Shown here: positions 9,699 to 17,370 of the stretch, piece by piece
Layout: each line of letters opens with the position of its first letter
Position numbering within the stretch: position 1 is the stretch's first letter
Source of the DNA: Chryseobacterium gleum
Lineage (GTDB): Bacteria > Bacteroidota > Bacteroidia > Flavobacteriales_D > Crocinitomicaceae
Assembly (NCBI GenBank): GCA_945882095.1
Contig: CAMCWF010000015.1
Coordinates: forward strand, 1 to 55,829
DNA: 55,829 nucleotides
Reading direction: 5' to 3'
Position numbers and translations under genes: made by a program
Notes under the pieces: model-generated
Seen by the model: the letters and a program-made list of their open reading frames with translations, nothing else
Databases searched by the model: none
What the model was told of the DNA's origin: nothing

Positions 9699-10114
9699 TC
9701 TTCAGAGATTTCGTTGCTTAGTTCGTTGATGTCGTTTTTTTGAAAAGGGAAAAACTTCCCCAATTCGATGCCGGCCTTTTGAATTCCTAATATTAAGCCC
9801 GTCTTGTAATCTCCTTTTGAGAAATGTTCTGACATGATTTTATAGGTATCATCCCAAAAACCTTCAGGTACTTTTTTGTCAATTCCTGTATCTCCTAAGA
9901 TGGTCAATTGCTTTCGAGGAAAACATACGTAAATCAATACGCCGTTCCGTTCTTGCGTCTTTGTCATTCCTAACTTCTCGAACGTTTTTTTTGCTTCGAC
10001 GAAAGGGTCTTTGGATCCTTTAGAGTCAATATGAATGCGTATTTCGCCACTGGTTGATGTTTCAGACGCTGTGATTGCGGAAATAATTTCTGTTTTATCG
10101 GCTTGGGATAGCAT
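9695..10114 (-). CDS. Soluble TPM-domain protein
   Basis: Protein of 139 residues consisting of a single TPM domain with no signal peptide or membrane helix. It starts LSQADKTEIISAITASE, contains SGEIRIHID and the ERNGVLIYV and GDTGIDKKVPEGFWDD motifs typical of the cytoplasmic TPM subfamily. It sits between lemA and the secreted TPM gene: 4 nt after lemA and overlapping the next gene by 4 nt. The two TPM proteins plus LemA probably form one functional unit on both sides of the inner membrane; this is an inference from gene order. Confidence 0.8.
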   Translation of the reverse strand: MLSQADKTEIISAITASETSTSGEIRIHIDSKGSKDPFVEAKKTFEKLGMTKTQERNGVLIYVCFPRKQLTILGDTGIDKKVPEGFWDDTYKIMSEHFSKGDYKTGLILGIQKAGIELGKFFPFQKNDINELSNEISEE

Positions 10115-10118
10115 GTGT

Positions 10119-10673
10119 TTAGAAATTGACTTCTGGGGCTACATCGGCTCCGCTCATGGCTTGGAACATGTCTTTTTTAGGGAAAGTTTCCTTGTTAAGC
10201 AACATGCTGTTGAAGAATCCACGAATGTGTGTGTTGTAATCTTTTACAGATTCATTGTAAAGGTCGCGTTCGCGTTTAATTCTGTTTTCGGTGCCTTCCA
10301 ATTGTATTTGAAAGTCCCTAAAGTTTTGGGTAGATTGGATGTTCGGGTATGCTTCGTACATGATGTTAATGGCTGTGTTGATTTTTTTACCCATCAACTC
10401 CATGTCTTGGGGTGTTTTTGCATCCACAATCCCAGCGCGGGCTTGGGTTACTTTCGTGAGTATTTCTTTTTCATTGTTTGCAGCGCCTTTTACGGTTTTC
10501 ATCAAATTAGGAATCAGGTCTAATCTTCTTTGGTAGGCTGATTGTACATTTCCCCATTTTTCATTCACATTTTCTTGGTAGCTCACCGCTCGGTTGTATG
10601 CGTTGTAATAGGCAAAAAATCCCAATAGCAATACGCCTGCTATGGCGATAAGAACGATGTATCCTTTTTTCAT
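10119..10673 (-). CDS. lemA: LemA family protein
   Basis: Protein of 184 residues. An N-terminal membrane helix (about 5-24) is followed by the LemA helical bundle with the family hallmarks NAYNRAVSYQENVNEKWGNV, the block RRLDLIPNLMKTVKG and a LTKVTQARA segment. The topology predicts a short cytoplasmic or extracytoplasmic N-terminus and a long helical domain. Biochemical function is not established for the family. It is the first gene of a three-gene unit with two TPM-domain genes, and is preceded by an exact -7 box at 10690-10697. Confidence 0.92.
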   Translation of the reverse strand: MKKGYIVLIAIAGVLLLGFFAYYNAYNRAVSYQENVNEKWGNVQSAYQRRLDLIPNLMKTVKGAANNEKEILTKVTQARAGIVDAKTPQDMELMGKKINTAINIMYEAYPNIQSTQNFRDFQIQLEGTENRIKRERDLYNESVKDYNTHIRGFFNSMLLNKETFPKKDMFQAMSGADVAPEVNF

Positions 10674-10689
10674 TTTTATTTTTTTTATT

Positions 10690-10697
10690 CAAAGCTA
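10690..10697 (-). promoter_or_regulatory. -7 element (TAGCTTTG) of the lemA operon
   Basis: Exact TAnnTTTG on the minus strand, 16 nt before the lemA ATG. No TTG is found at the usual -33 distance, so the call rests on the -7 box alone. Confidence 0.4.
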
Positions 10698-10749
10698 ATC
10701 GCTTTATGGGTTTGGATTACGTATTTAACAAAAATTATTTGTTTTGCCT

Positions 10750-11331
10750 TTATTTACAGTCGGATTGATGGTCTTTGTGTTTAAATTGAATCCAATATTC
10801 TTTGAATTTCTCTTTTGTTTTGTAATACTTGGTTTCCATTTTTCCGATGCTTATTTTTTTGAGGGATTCGATTTGTTCCGCCAACCTTCTTTTCAGGAAG
10901 TAGTTAGGTTGATCGTTCCAACTTCCGCAATGTTCAACCCCTGTAAAGGCATTGCATTTTTCGGTTTTGACAAAGGGCATGTGGATGGTGTAAACCACGC
11001 TGTCCATTTGGTCTAAATCTTTGGTGTTTATTTTCGTGTTTTTTAAATCAATTTTTAAATAGATGCCTTCACGGTATTTCGCTTTAAGGTAGGTCCCTAC
11101 TACATTTGCCACCTTGTTTGAAAATTGATGAGCGATGTCGCCTTGTTCATTAAATTCCAATCCTTTGTAGCTTCCGAACATTCCTTTTTCGTCGATGTGG
11201 ACGGTATCGCTTTTGGGTATTTGTATGTGTGTAACTTCCTTTTTATCAGAGGATTTCTTTTTGTTTTTCGAGGAGTGACATCCTAAAAATAAAAGGGCGG
11301 GAATGAGAATTAGGAGGTATTTCAGCTTCAT
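10750..11331 (-). CDS. Lipoprotein of unknown function
   Basis: Protein of 193 residues with a signal sequence and lipobox LFLGC (Cys18), then a lysine/serine-rich linker (SSKNKKKSSDKK). No family is recognised. The mature part has a mixed, beta-rich look with a Cys pair near CNAFTGVEHCGSW and a lysine-rich C-terminal half. It diverges from dinB across a 112-nt gap holding a 19-bp palindrome, so it could share regulation with the polymerase cassette, although the palindrome sits just 13 nt upstream of its ATG. Confidence 0.7.
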   Translation of the reverse strand: MKLKYLLILIPALLFLGCHSSKNKKKSSDKKEVTHIQIPKSDTVHIDEKGMFGSYKGLEFNEQGDIAHQFSNKVANVVGTYLKAKYREGIYLKIDLKNTKINTKDLDQMDSVVYTIHMPFVKTEKCNAFTGVEHCGSWNDQPNYFLKRRLAEQIESLKKISIGKMETKYYKTKEKFKEYWIQFKHKDHQSDCK

Positions 11332-11344
11332 AAAGATTAAAAAT

Positions 11345-11363
11345 TAATCAATATTATTGATTA
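11345..11363. promoter_or_regulatory. Candidate operator: 19-bp palindrome
   Basis: TAATCAATATTATTGATTA is a perfect inverted repeat with 9-bp arms around one central T. It lies between the divergent lipoprotein gene and dinB and covers the TTG (-33) element of the dinB promoter, which is the place where a repressor would block RNA polymerase. No repressor gene is adjacent. The regulator is unknown; damage control is an inference from the downstream polymerases. Confidence 0.5.
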
Positions 11364-11387
11364 GAAAGTAATTATTTAGTATTTTTG
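11357..11387 (+). promoter_or_regulatory. Promoter of the dinB-dnaE cassette
   Basis: TTG at 11357-11359, 20-nt spacer, exact -7 box TATTTTTG at 11380-11387. A second ATTTTTGTA follows exactly 30 nt after the first (11411). The leader to the dinB ATG is about 50 nt, unlike the very short leaders of other units here. Confidence 0.7.
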
Positions 11388-11443
11388 TACCAATCAAAGA
11401 TAAGCAATACATTTTTGTAAAATCGAATTAAAAATTAGGAAGG

Positions 11444-12661
11444 ATGCCGGTATTGCGCTCCATAGTTCACATGGATTTGGACACTTTTTTTGTGTCTTGT
11501 GAAAGATTGTTAGACAGTCGTTTGGTAGGAAGACCGATTCTCATTGGGGGCACGAGTGACCGAGGGGTGGTTGCTTCTTGCAGTTATGAGGCTCGGTTGT
11601 ATGGGATTCATTCGGCGATGCCTATGAAAATGGCGAAAGCACGTTGTCCTGATGCGATTGTAATCAAAGGGAATTCAGGAATATACAGCCAATATTCTCG
11701 GATGGTAACCGACATTGTGAAAGAAGCGGCACCTGTGTATGAGAAAGCGTCTGTGGATGAATTTTACTTGGATTTCACGGGGATGGATCGTTTTTTCGGC
11801 ACCTTGAAATGTGCGACGGAGTTGCGTCAAAAAATCATTCGGGAGACGGGTTTGCCCATTTCTTTTGGTTTGTCTGAAAACAAAACGGTTTCTAAAATCG
11901 CTACCGGGGAAGCGAAGCCAAACAATCAATTGAGTGTTTCTTATGGAGAGGAACGCGGTTTTTTGGCTCCTTTGTCGGTTCAAAAAATACCCATGGTGGG
12001 TACAAAAACCTACCAAACCCTTTGTAACCTTGGGATTAGGAAGATTCACGCGATCCAGCAAATGCCTGTTGAAATGATGCAGGGAGCCTTGGGTGAAAAT
12101 GGCGTGGGCATTTGGAAAAAAGCACAAGGTGTAGACCTTTCTCCGGTGGTTCAACATACAGAGCGTAAATCCATCTCGACAGAACGAACTTTTGATCAGG
12201 ATACGATTGATGTGGTTAAGTTGAAAGGGATTTTGAGCGCCATGGCGGAAAACCTTGCCTTTCAATTGCGAAGAGGTTTAAAGCTTACAGGGTGTGTGAC
12301 GGTTAAGATTCGGTTCTCTGATTTTCAAACCCAAACCTTGCAACGCAAAATTCCTTACACGGCTGCTGATCATGAGCTGTTGCCTTTGGTGGCAGAGTTG
12401 TTTGAACGGCTGTACAACCGAAGACTGCTGGTTCGTTTGATTGGAATTCGTTACAGCGATTTGGTGGGTGGAAATCATCAGCTGAGTCTCTTTGATGAAA
12501 CCATCGATTACGCCCGACTCTATCAAGCGATGGACCGCATGCGTCTGCGTTATGGGGACCGCGCCGTCATACGCGCCTTGGGGATGGAAGCCCGTACCAT
12601 TGGCAGGTGGAATCCCTTTGATGGTGATGTGCCTCCTTTACTTGCCAATCGCAGGGTTTAG
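11444..12661 (+). CDS. dinB: Y-family DNA polymerase (DNA polymerase IV type)
   Basis: Protein of 405 residues. The palm holds the catalytic metal ligands: HMDLDTFF (Asp11) and ASVDEFYLDF (Asp105, Glu106), with steric gate Phe in DTFF. The finger motif VVASCSYEARLYGI follows family rules, and the little-finger domain occupies about 240-360. Because the catalytic acidic residues are intact, this is an active translesion polymerase and not an inactive ImuB. The next gene, 17 nt downstream, is a short DnaE, the arrangement of a damage-tolerance (mutasome) cassette. Just before the ATG a purine run (AGGAAGG) is present but is too close to be a normal Shine-Dalgarno site. The 65-nt longer leader and the palindrome suggest regulated expression. 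Confidence 0.92.
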   Translation: MPVLRSIVHMDLDTFFVSCERLLDSRLVGRPILIGGTSDRGVVASCSYEARLYGIHSAMPMKMAKARCPDAIVIKGNSGIYSQYSRMVTDIVKEAAPVYEKASVDEFYLDFTGMDRFFGTLKCATELRQKIIRETGLPISFGLSENKTVSKIATGEAKPNNQLSVSYGEERGFLAPLSVQKIPMVGTKTYQTLCNLGIRKIHAIQQMPVEMMQGALGENGVGIWKKAQGVDLSPVVQHTERKSISTERTFDQDTIDVVKLKGILSAMAENLAFQLRRGLKLTGCVTVKIRFSDFQTQTLQRKIPYTAADHELLPLVAELFERLYNRRLLVRLIGIRYSDLVGGNHQLSLFDETIDYARLYQAMDRMRLRYGDRAVIRALGMEARTIGRWNPFDGDVPPLLANRRV

Positions 12662-12678
12662 CTTTTCAATGTAACGAT

Positions 12679-15645
12679 ATGAAACTTCATTCACATTTCA
12701 GTTTGAAATATGGGGTGCATGCGCCCGAGGTATTGGTGGCTTGGGCCAAAGAATCGGGGTACGAATCGGTGTTTCTTGCAGATATCAATTCGACCGGTTC
12801 GGTGATGGCTTTTGTTCGCGAAGCACAAAAACTTGGTTTGCACCCCGTTGTGGGTGTCGAATTGAAAAATGGAATGCAAACCATCGCCACGTTGATTGTT
12901 AAGAACAACATGGGAATTCATGAAATGAACCTGTTTTTGAGCCAATACCTACACCGCGCTGAAAGCTTTCCTCAAACTTTGCCACACTTTAACCACTGCT
13001 GGGTTTTCTATCCCTTGGAAGCGAAAATCTCTCGAGCAATGGCAGACAATGAGTACTTCCAAATCAACCTTCACCAGCTTAGGAATTGGGACATCCGGTA
13101 TCAAAACAAAATCGATGAGACACGTGTGGTTTTGCTTACGCCGATGATTTTTAATGGGAAACGAGATTTTAATACCCATCGATTGCTTAGAGCCATTCAC
13201 CATAACACCTTGCTGTCAAAACTTGCTCCTCAAGATCAGGCAGATGAAGATGCACGATTGTGTACCAAAGAGGCGTTGGAAGGCTTATGTGGACATCACC
13301 TAAAATTTTGGCATAAAACCTTGTTTTTTTTCAGTGCTTGTCAGGTTTCTTTTGCTTTTGGTGAAGCGGCGAAATCCCAAAACCTAGCCACGTATACAGG
13401 TTCTAAAACAGCAGATGAAAACCGTTTGCGTGCGTTGTGCTTGGAAGGGATTCCGTATCGATATACTGCATTGAACAAAGAAATTTTGGACAGAATTGAG
13501 AAGGAAATAGCCATCATTGCAAAGAAAGATTTTTTGTCTTATTTCTTGATCGCTTGGGATTTTACTTCCTATGCCCGTTCCAAAGGCTTTTTCTATGTAG
13601 GAAGAGGAAGTGGGGCAAATAGCATTGTCGCCTATCTTTTGCGCATTACCGATGTGGATCCTTTGGAATTAGATCTCTATTTTGAACGTTTCATTAACCT
13701 GTACCGAAAAAGTCCGCCCGATTTTGACATTGATTTTTCGTGGAAAGACAGAGATAAAATCATAGAATATTTATTTGAAACCTACCCAAATGCAGCTTGG
13801 CTGTGTACCTACAACACCTTTCAATACCGCGCTACCGTTCGAGAGTTGGGGAAGGTATTCGGTTTACCGAAGGAAGAAATTGATAAAATCAGCAATCGCA
13901 ACATCCCGGTAGAAAAAATGGACACCCTTTCGAAATTGGTGGTGCGTTACGCGGCTTACATCAAAGACATGCCTTCTCATTTGAGCGTGCATTCCGGAGG
14001 CATTGTCATCAGTGAGAAGCCCATTGCTTTTTTTTCTGCCACTTTTCTGCCACCGAAGGGTTTTCCGACCACGCAGTTCTCCATGCTGGAAGCGGAAGAT
14101 GTTGGCCTGTACAAATTTGATGTGTTAAGCCAACGTGGATTGGGGAAAATACGAGAAACCTTGGATATTATCGCTTACAACCAACCGGATGTGTATGTCG
14201 AAGACATTCACAACATTGATGCTTTCAAAAAGGACCCAAAAATTCGCCAGCTTCTCAAGAATTCGGATGCGTTGGGGTGCTTCTATGTTGAATCTCCCGC
14301 CATGCGGATGCTGATGGTAAAGCTACAAGTTCAGAACTACATCGGATTGGTCGCTGCAAGTTCAATCATTCGTCCGGGGGTATCCCAATCAGGGATGATG
14401 CGCGAGTATATATTGCGGCACCGAAATCCAGAACGCAGAAAACAGGCGCATCCCGTTTTGTTGGACATCATGCCTGAAACCTATGGCGTTATGGTGTATC
14501 AGGAAGATGTAATCAAGGTAGCCCATTATTTTGCAGGCTTGTCGTTGGCTGAAGCAGACGTATTGCGAAGGGGGATGTCTGGAAAATTCCGTTCAAGGGA
14601 GTCGTTTACCAAAGTAAAACAAGCTTTCTTTGAAAACTGTGGTCAAAAAGGTTATGCAATCACCTTGGTGCAGGCTGTGTGGGATCAAATTGAAAGCTTT
14701 GCTGGCTATGCGTTTTCCAAAGGTCACTCTGCTTCGTATGCCGTTGAAAGCTACCAAAGTCTCTATTTAAAAGCCCATTTTCCCTTGGAGTACATGACGG
14801 CAACCCTTAATAATTTTGGAGGGTATTACCGCACGGAAATGTATGCCCATGAAGCCCGAAAATTTGGGGCGATAATCGAAGCGCCTTGCATTCAAGAAGG
14901 TGAATATGCCTGCGTGTTGATTGGGAATCGGTTGGTGCTGGGCTTTGTGCTTTTGGAAGGCTTTGAGGTGGATGTAGCCCGTGAAATTTTGCATGAACGA
15001 ATGAAAAATGGACCTTTTAGAGATTTGGATGATTTTTTAGACCGTGTACACATTTCGTTGGACCAAGTATCCATTCTCATTCGCATAAATGCCATGCGTG
15101 TTTTCGGGTTGTCTCGGAAGGCTTTGCTTTGGAAAGCCCATTACCGCTTGCATAAAGCACCTTTACATTCATCGGTCAACACCTTGTTTGCAACACCAGT
15201 GAAATCCTTTGTGCTTCCAGCGTTTGAAGAGCATTCCATGGAAAGGGTATTTGACCAGTTGGATTTGTTGGGATTTCCTTTGTGTAACCCTTTCGATCTT
15301 CTTTCGGATCCTTTACCAAACCATGTTTTTGCCCGCGAATTGCCTACCTCCAAAACGCTGAGAATTGAAACGTATGGTTACCTTGTCGCTGTAAAGAAAT
15401 CCAAAACCAGCAAAGGAGACTTCATGTATTTCGGTACTTTTATCGACATTGAAGGGAATACCATTGACACCGTCCACTTTCCAGAAGGCGCTCGTAAACA
15501 TCCATTCCAAGGAAAAGGAATTTATCATTTGAAGGGGGTGGTAACGGAATCTTTTGATTACTTCTGTTTGGAAGTCGGTGAAATGCGCAAAATGCGGTGG
15601 ATAGACGATGTGCGTTACAGGGAGGTGCCCTTCGATAAGTCCTGA
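12679..15645 (+). CDS. dnaE: Short error-prone-type DNA polymerase III alpha subunit
   Basis: Protein of 988 residues, about 150-200 shorter than replicative DnaE. It starts with a PHP domain (LHSHFSLKYG ... GVELKNG) in which the usual histidine-containing second motif reads ADINSTGS, so metal binding there is probably incomplete. The polymerase core shows GRGSGANSIV, the acidic PPDFDIDF (348-352) and KFDVLSQRGLGKIRE (Asp481), together giving the three catalytic aspartates; then RPGVSQSGMM, YQEDVI, LRRGMSGK and FSKGHSASYA. An HhH region and a C-terminal OB fold (about 890-960) follow. Co-transcription with dinB points to the DnaE2-like role in translesion synthesis, not to chromosome replication. 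Not distinguishable by eye from all DnaE subfamilies. Confidence 0.88.
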   Translation: MKLHSHFSLKYGVHAPEVLVAWAKESGYESVFLADINSTGSVMAFVREAQKLGLHPVVGVELKNGMQTIATLIVKNNMGIHEMNLFLSQYLHRAESFPQTLPHFNHCWVFYPLEAKISRAMADNEYFQINLHQLRNWDIRYQNKIDETRVVLLTPMIFNGKRDFNTHRLLRAIHHNTLLSKLAPQDQADEDARLCTKEALEGLCGHHLKFWHKTLFFFSACQVSFAFGEAAKSQNLATYTGSKTADENRLRALCLEGIPYRYTALNKEILDRIEKEIAIIAKKDFLSYFLIAWDFTSYARSKGFFYVGRGSGANSIVAYLLRITDVDPLELDLYFERFINLYRKSPPDFDIDFSWKDRDKIIEYLFETYPNAAWLCTYNTFQYRATVRELGKVFGLPKEEIDKISNRNIPVEKMDTLSKLVVRYAAYIKDMPSHLSVHSGGIVISEKPIAFFSATFLPPKGFPTTQFSMLEAEDVGLYKFDVLSQRGLGKIRETLDIIAYNQPDVYVEDIHNIDAFKKDPKIRQLLKNSDALGCFYVESPAMRMLMVKLQVQNYIGLVAASSIIRPGVSQSGMMREYILRHRNPERRKQAHPVLLDIMPETYGVMVYQEDVIKVAHYFAGLSLAEADVLRRGMSGKFRSRESFTKVKQAFFENCGQKGYAITLVQAVWDQIESFAGYAFSKGHSASYAVESYQSLYLKAHFPLEYMTATLNNFGGYYRTEMYAHEARKFGAIIEAPCIQEGEYACVLIGNRLVLGFVLLEGFEVDVAREILHERMKNGPFRDLDDFLDRVHISLDQVSILIRINAMRVFGLSRKALLWKAHYRLHKAPLHSSVNTLFATPVKSFVLPAFEEHSMERVFDQLDLLGFPLCNPFDLLSDPLPNHVFARELPTSKTLRIETYGYLVAVKKSKTSKGDFMYFGTFIDIEGNTIDTVHFPEGARKHPFQGKGIYHLKGVVTESFDYFCLEVGEMRKMRWIDDVRYREVPFDKS

Positions 15646-15686
15646 TTCCTTCAAAACAATTTATTCTGCTCATGTGTTATGTTTGC

Positions 15687-16142
15687 ATGTACCAACTCAA
15701 AACCACCCAAATCGTGAAAACCAACATGGAAACGTGTTGGGATTTCTTTTCCTCGCCAAATAACCTTTCCAAAATAACGCCATCCTCCATGGGCTTCATT
15801 GTACGCACAGAGGTTCCAGAGAAAATGTACGAAGGACTGATGATCGAGTATACGGTAAAACCCTTGTTGGGAATTCCCATGAACTGGGTTACGGAAATTA
15901 AAACCGTACGTGAAAATGCCTTTTTCGTTGACGAACAACGCGTGGGTCCTTACAAAATTTGGCACCACGAACATCATTTTAAAGACCTTGGAGGTGCCGT
16001 GGAGATGACAGACATTGTCTCCTATCAATTGCCTTTTGGTGTTCTTGGCCGCATCATGCATGCCTTGTTTATTCGAAAGAAACTCCAAACCATTTTTGCG
16101 TATCGATTTGAGGTCGTAGAAAAGCTTTTCAACCAACATTGA
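15687..16142 (+). CDS. SRPBCC (START-like) family protein
   Basis: Protein of 151 residues beginning MYQLKTTQIV. The pattern WDFFSSPNNLSKITPSSMGF followed by a beta-rich segment with GPYKIWHHEHHF and a C-terminal long helix is typical of the Bacteroidota SRPBCC/polyketide-cyclase-like ligand-binding proteins. Ligand unknown. An upstream ATG at 15672 adds MCYVC, which is not conserved-looking. An exact TATGTTTG box at 15678-15685 sits 1 nt before the chosen ATG; either the box is fortuitous or the gene is transcribed with dnaE, whose stop is 41 nt upstream. Confidence 0.75.
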   Translation: MYQLKTTQIVKTNMETCWDFFSSPNNLSKITPSSMGFIVRTEVPEKMYEGLMIEYTVKPLLGIPMNWVTEIKTVRENAFFVDEQRVGPYKIWHHEHHFKDLGGAVEMTDIVSYQLPFGVLGRIMHALFIRKKLQTIFAYRFEVVEKLFNQH

Positions 16143-16152
16143 GCAGATTACT

Positions 16153-16160
16153 TACCTTTG
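16153..16160 (+). promoter_or_regulatory. -7 element (TACCTTTG) of the DEAD-box helicase gene
   Basis: Exact TAnnTTTG ending 4 nt before the ATG at 16165. No clear TTG at the -33 distance. Belongs to the group of boxes placed directly before start codons. Confidence 0.5.
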
Positions 16161-16164
16161 AACC

Positions 16165-17370
16165 ATGAAGTTCAAGGATTATCCCCTGCATACCAATATT
16201 TTAAAAGCCATAGCGGAGTTGGGCTATAATCGCCCTACAGATATCCAACACAAAGCCATTCGCCACATCCTTAATGGAGAAGACGTTATGGCGGTTGCCC
16301 CAACCGGTACTGGAAAAACAGCGGCGTTCGTCATTCCAATTTTACATAAGTTGGAAAAATCCAAAGGAAAAAAAGGATTGAAGGTGTTGGTGATGGTTCC
16401 TACACGCGAATTGGCCAAACAAATTGAAGAGGTATTTATGCAGCTTGGTAAACACACTTCGGTGAAGGTACTTGCGGTTATTGGAGGCGTTGAACAAGAC
16501 CCTCAAATCGCACGGTTGAAAGATTCTGTGGAGGTGTTGATTTGTACGCCGGGACGGATGTTTGACCTCATTGCACAAGGTTTTATTGACCTATCTGGCA
16601 TTCATACGTGGGTATTGGATGAAGCAGATCTTATGCTCGATCTTGGTTTTGCAAGAGACATTAAGGATGCACTGAACAAATTACCCATTCACAAACAAAC
16701 CTTGTTTTTTACGGCAACCATAGATAAAAAAATTAAATCCTTGGCGTATGACGTCGTGCGAAGTGCCATTCGCATCCAAATATCCCCGAAAAATCCCGTT
16801 TCAAAGAATGTAGCCCACGCGGTGCTTACGGTAGAAATGGATGACAAAAGGTTTTTTTTAGAGAACTTAATTTCGGAATATGAGGGGCAAAGGTTTATTG
16901 TTTTTGTGCGGACAAAAGTCCGTGCAGAAAGGGTTCACGCCGCCATGGCTCGCATCAACATAGCCTCAGAGATTTTGCATGGAAGCATTGAACAACAGGA
17001 GCGCTTTGATATCTTGGATCGTTTTAAGGCAGGGGAAAACAAGGTGCTCATCACAACGGATGTAGCTTGCCGAGGCATTGACATTCCCAATGTTGAATAT
17101 GTTATCAACTACGATTTGCCTGACAACCCAGAAAATTATGTACACAGATGTGGGCGAACGGGTAGGGGGACTTCACGTGGACAAGCACTGTCTTTTTGCA
17201 GTCAGGGCGAGCTTCCCTTGTTGGCTGACATCGAAGTATATGTTGGCGAGGAAATTGAAAGGTATGACCTTACCACCGAGGAATACAAACAAATTCTCGA
17301 AGACCGAATGGATCCAGATGAAAATTGGAAAAAATTAATGGAAGAGAATGATATCGACGAGTGGGATTAG
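16165..17370 (+). CDS. DEAD-box ATP-dependent RNA helicase
   Basis: Protein of 401 residues with the full motif set: Q motif GYNRPTDIQ, motif I APTGTGKT, Ia PTRELAKQ, Ib TPGR, II DEAD in VLDEADLMLD, III as FTAT (SAT in most families), IV FIVFVRT, V TTDVACRGIDIP and VI HRCGRTGR. It has no basic RNA-binding tail of the RhlE/CsdA kind; the short C-terminal extension is acidic (MDPDENWKKLMEENDIDEWD). It probably unwinds RNA in ribosome assembly or decay. Its stop overlaps the converging lon stop by 4 nt (TTAG). Confidence 0.92.
   Translation: MKFKDYPLHTNILKAIAELGYNRPTDIQHKAIRHILNGEDVMAVAPTGTGKTAAFVIPILHKLEKSKGKKGLKVLVMVPTRELAKQIEEVFMQLGKHTSVKVLAVIGGVEQDPQIARLKDSVEVLICTPGRMFDLIAQGFIDLSGIHTWVLDEADLMLDLGFARDIKDALNKLPIHKQTLFFTATIDKKIKSLAYDVVRSAIRIQISPKNPVSKNVAHAVLTVEMDDKRFFLENLISEYEGQRFIVFVRTKVRAERVHAAMARINIASEILHGSIEQQERFDILDRFKAGENKVLITTDVACRGIDIPNVEYVINYDLPDNPENYVHRCGRTGRGTSRGQALSFCSQGELPLLADIEVYVGEEIERYDLTTEEYKQILEDRMDPDENWKKLMEENDIDEWD

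Noticed and set aside
11432..11443. Shine-Dalgarno site AGGAAGG before dinB
   Set aside because: It ends directly at the ATG, too close for ribosome positioning, and Bacteroidota rarely use such sites.
11675..12265. 196-aa minus-strand frame inside dinB
   Set aside because: Antisense shadow of a clear Y-family polymerase.
15651..16139. 162-aa minus-strand frame
   Set aside because: Exact antisense shadow of the SRPBCC gene, no family match, no promoter.
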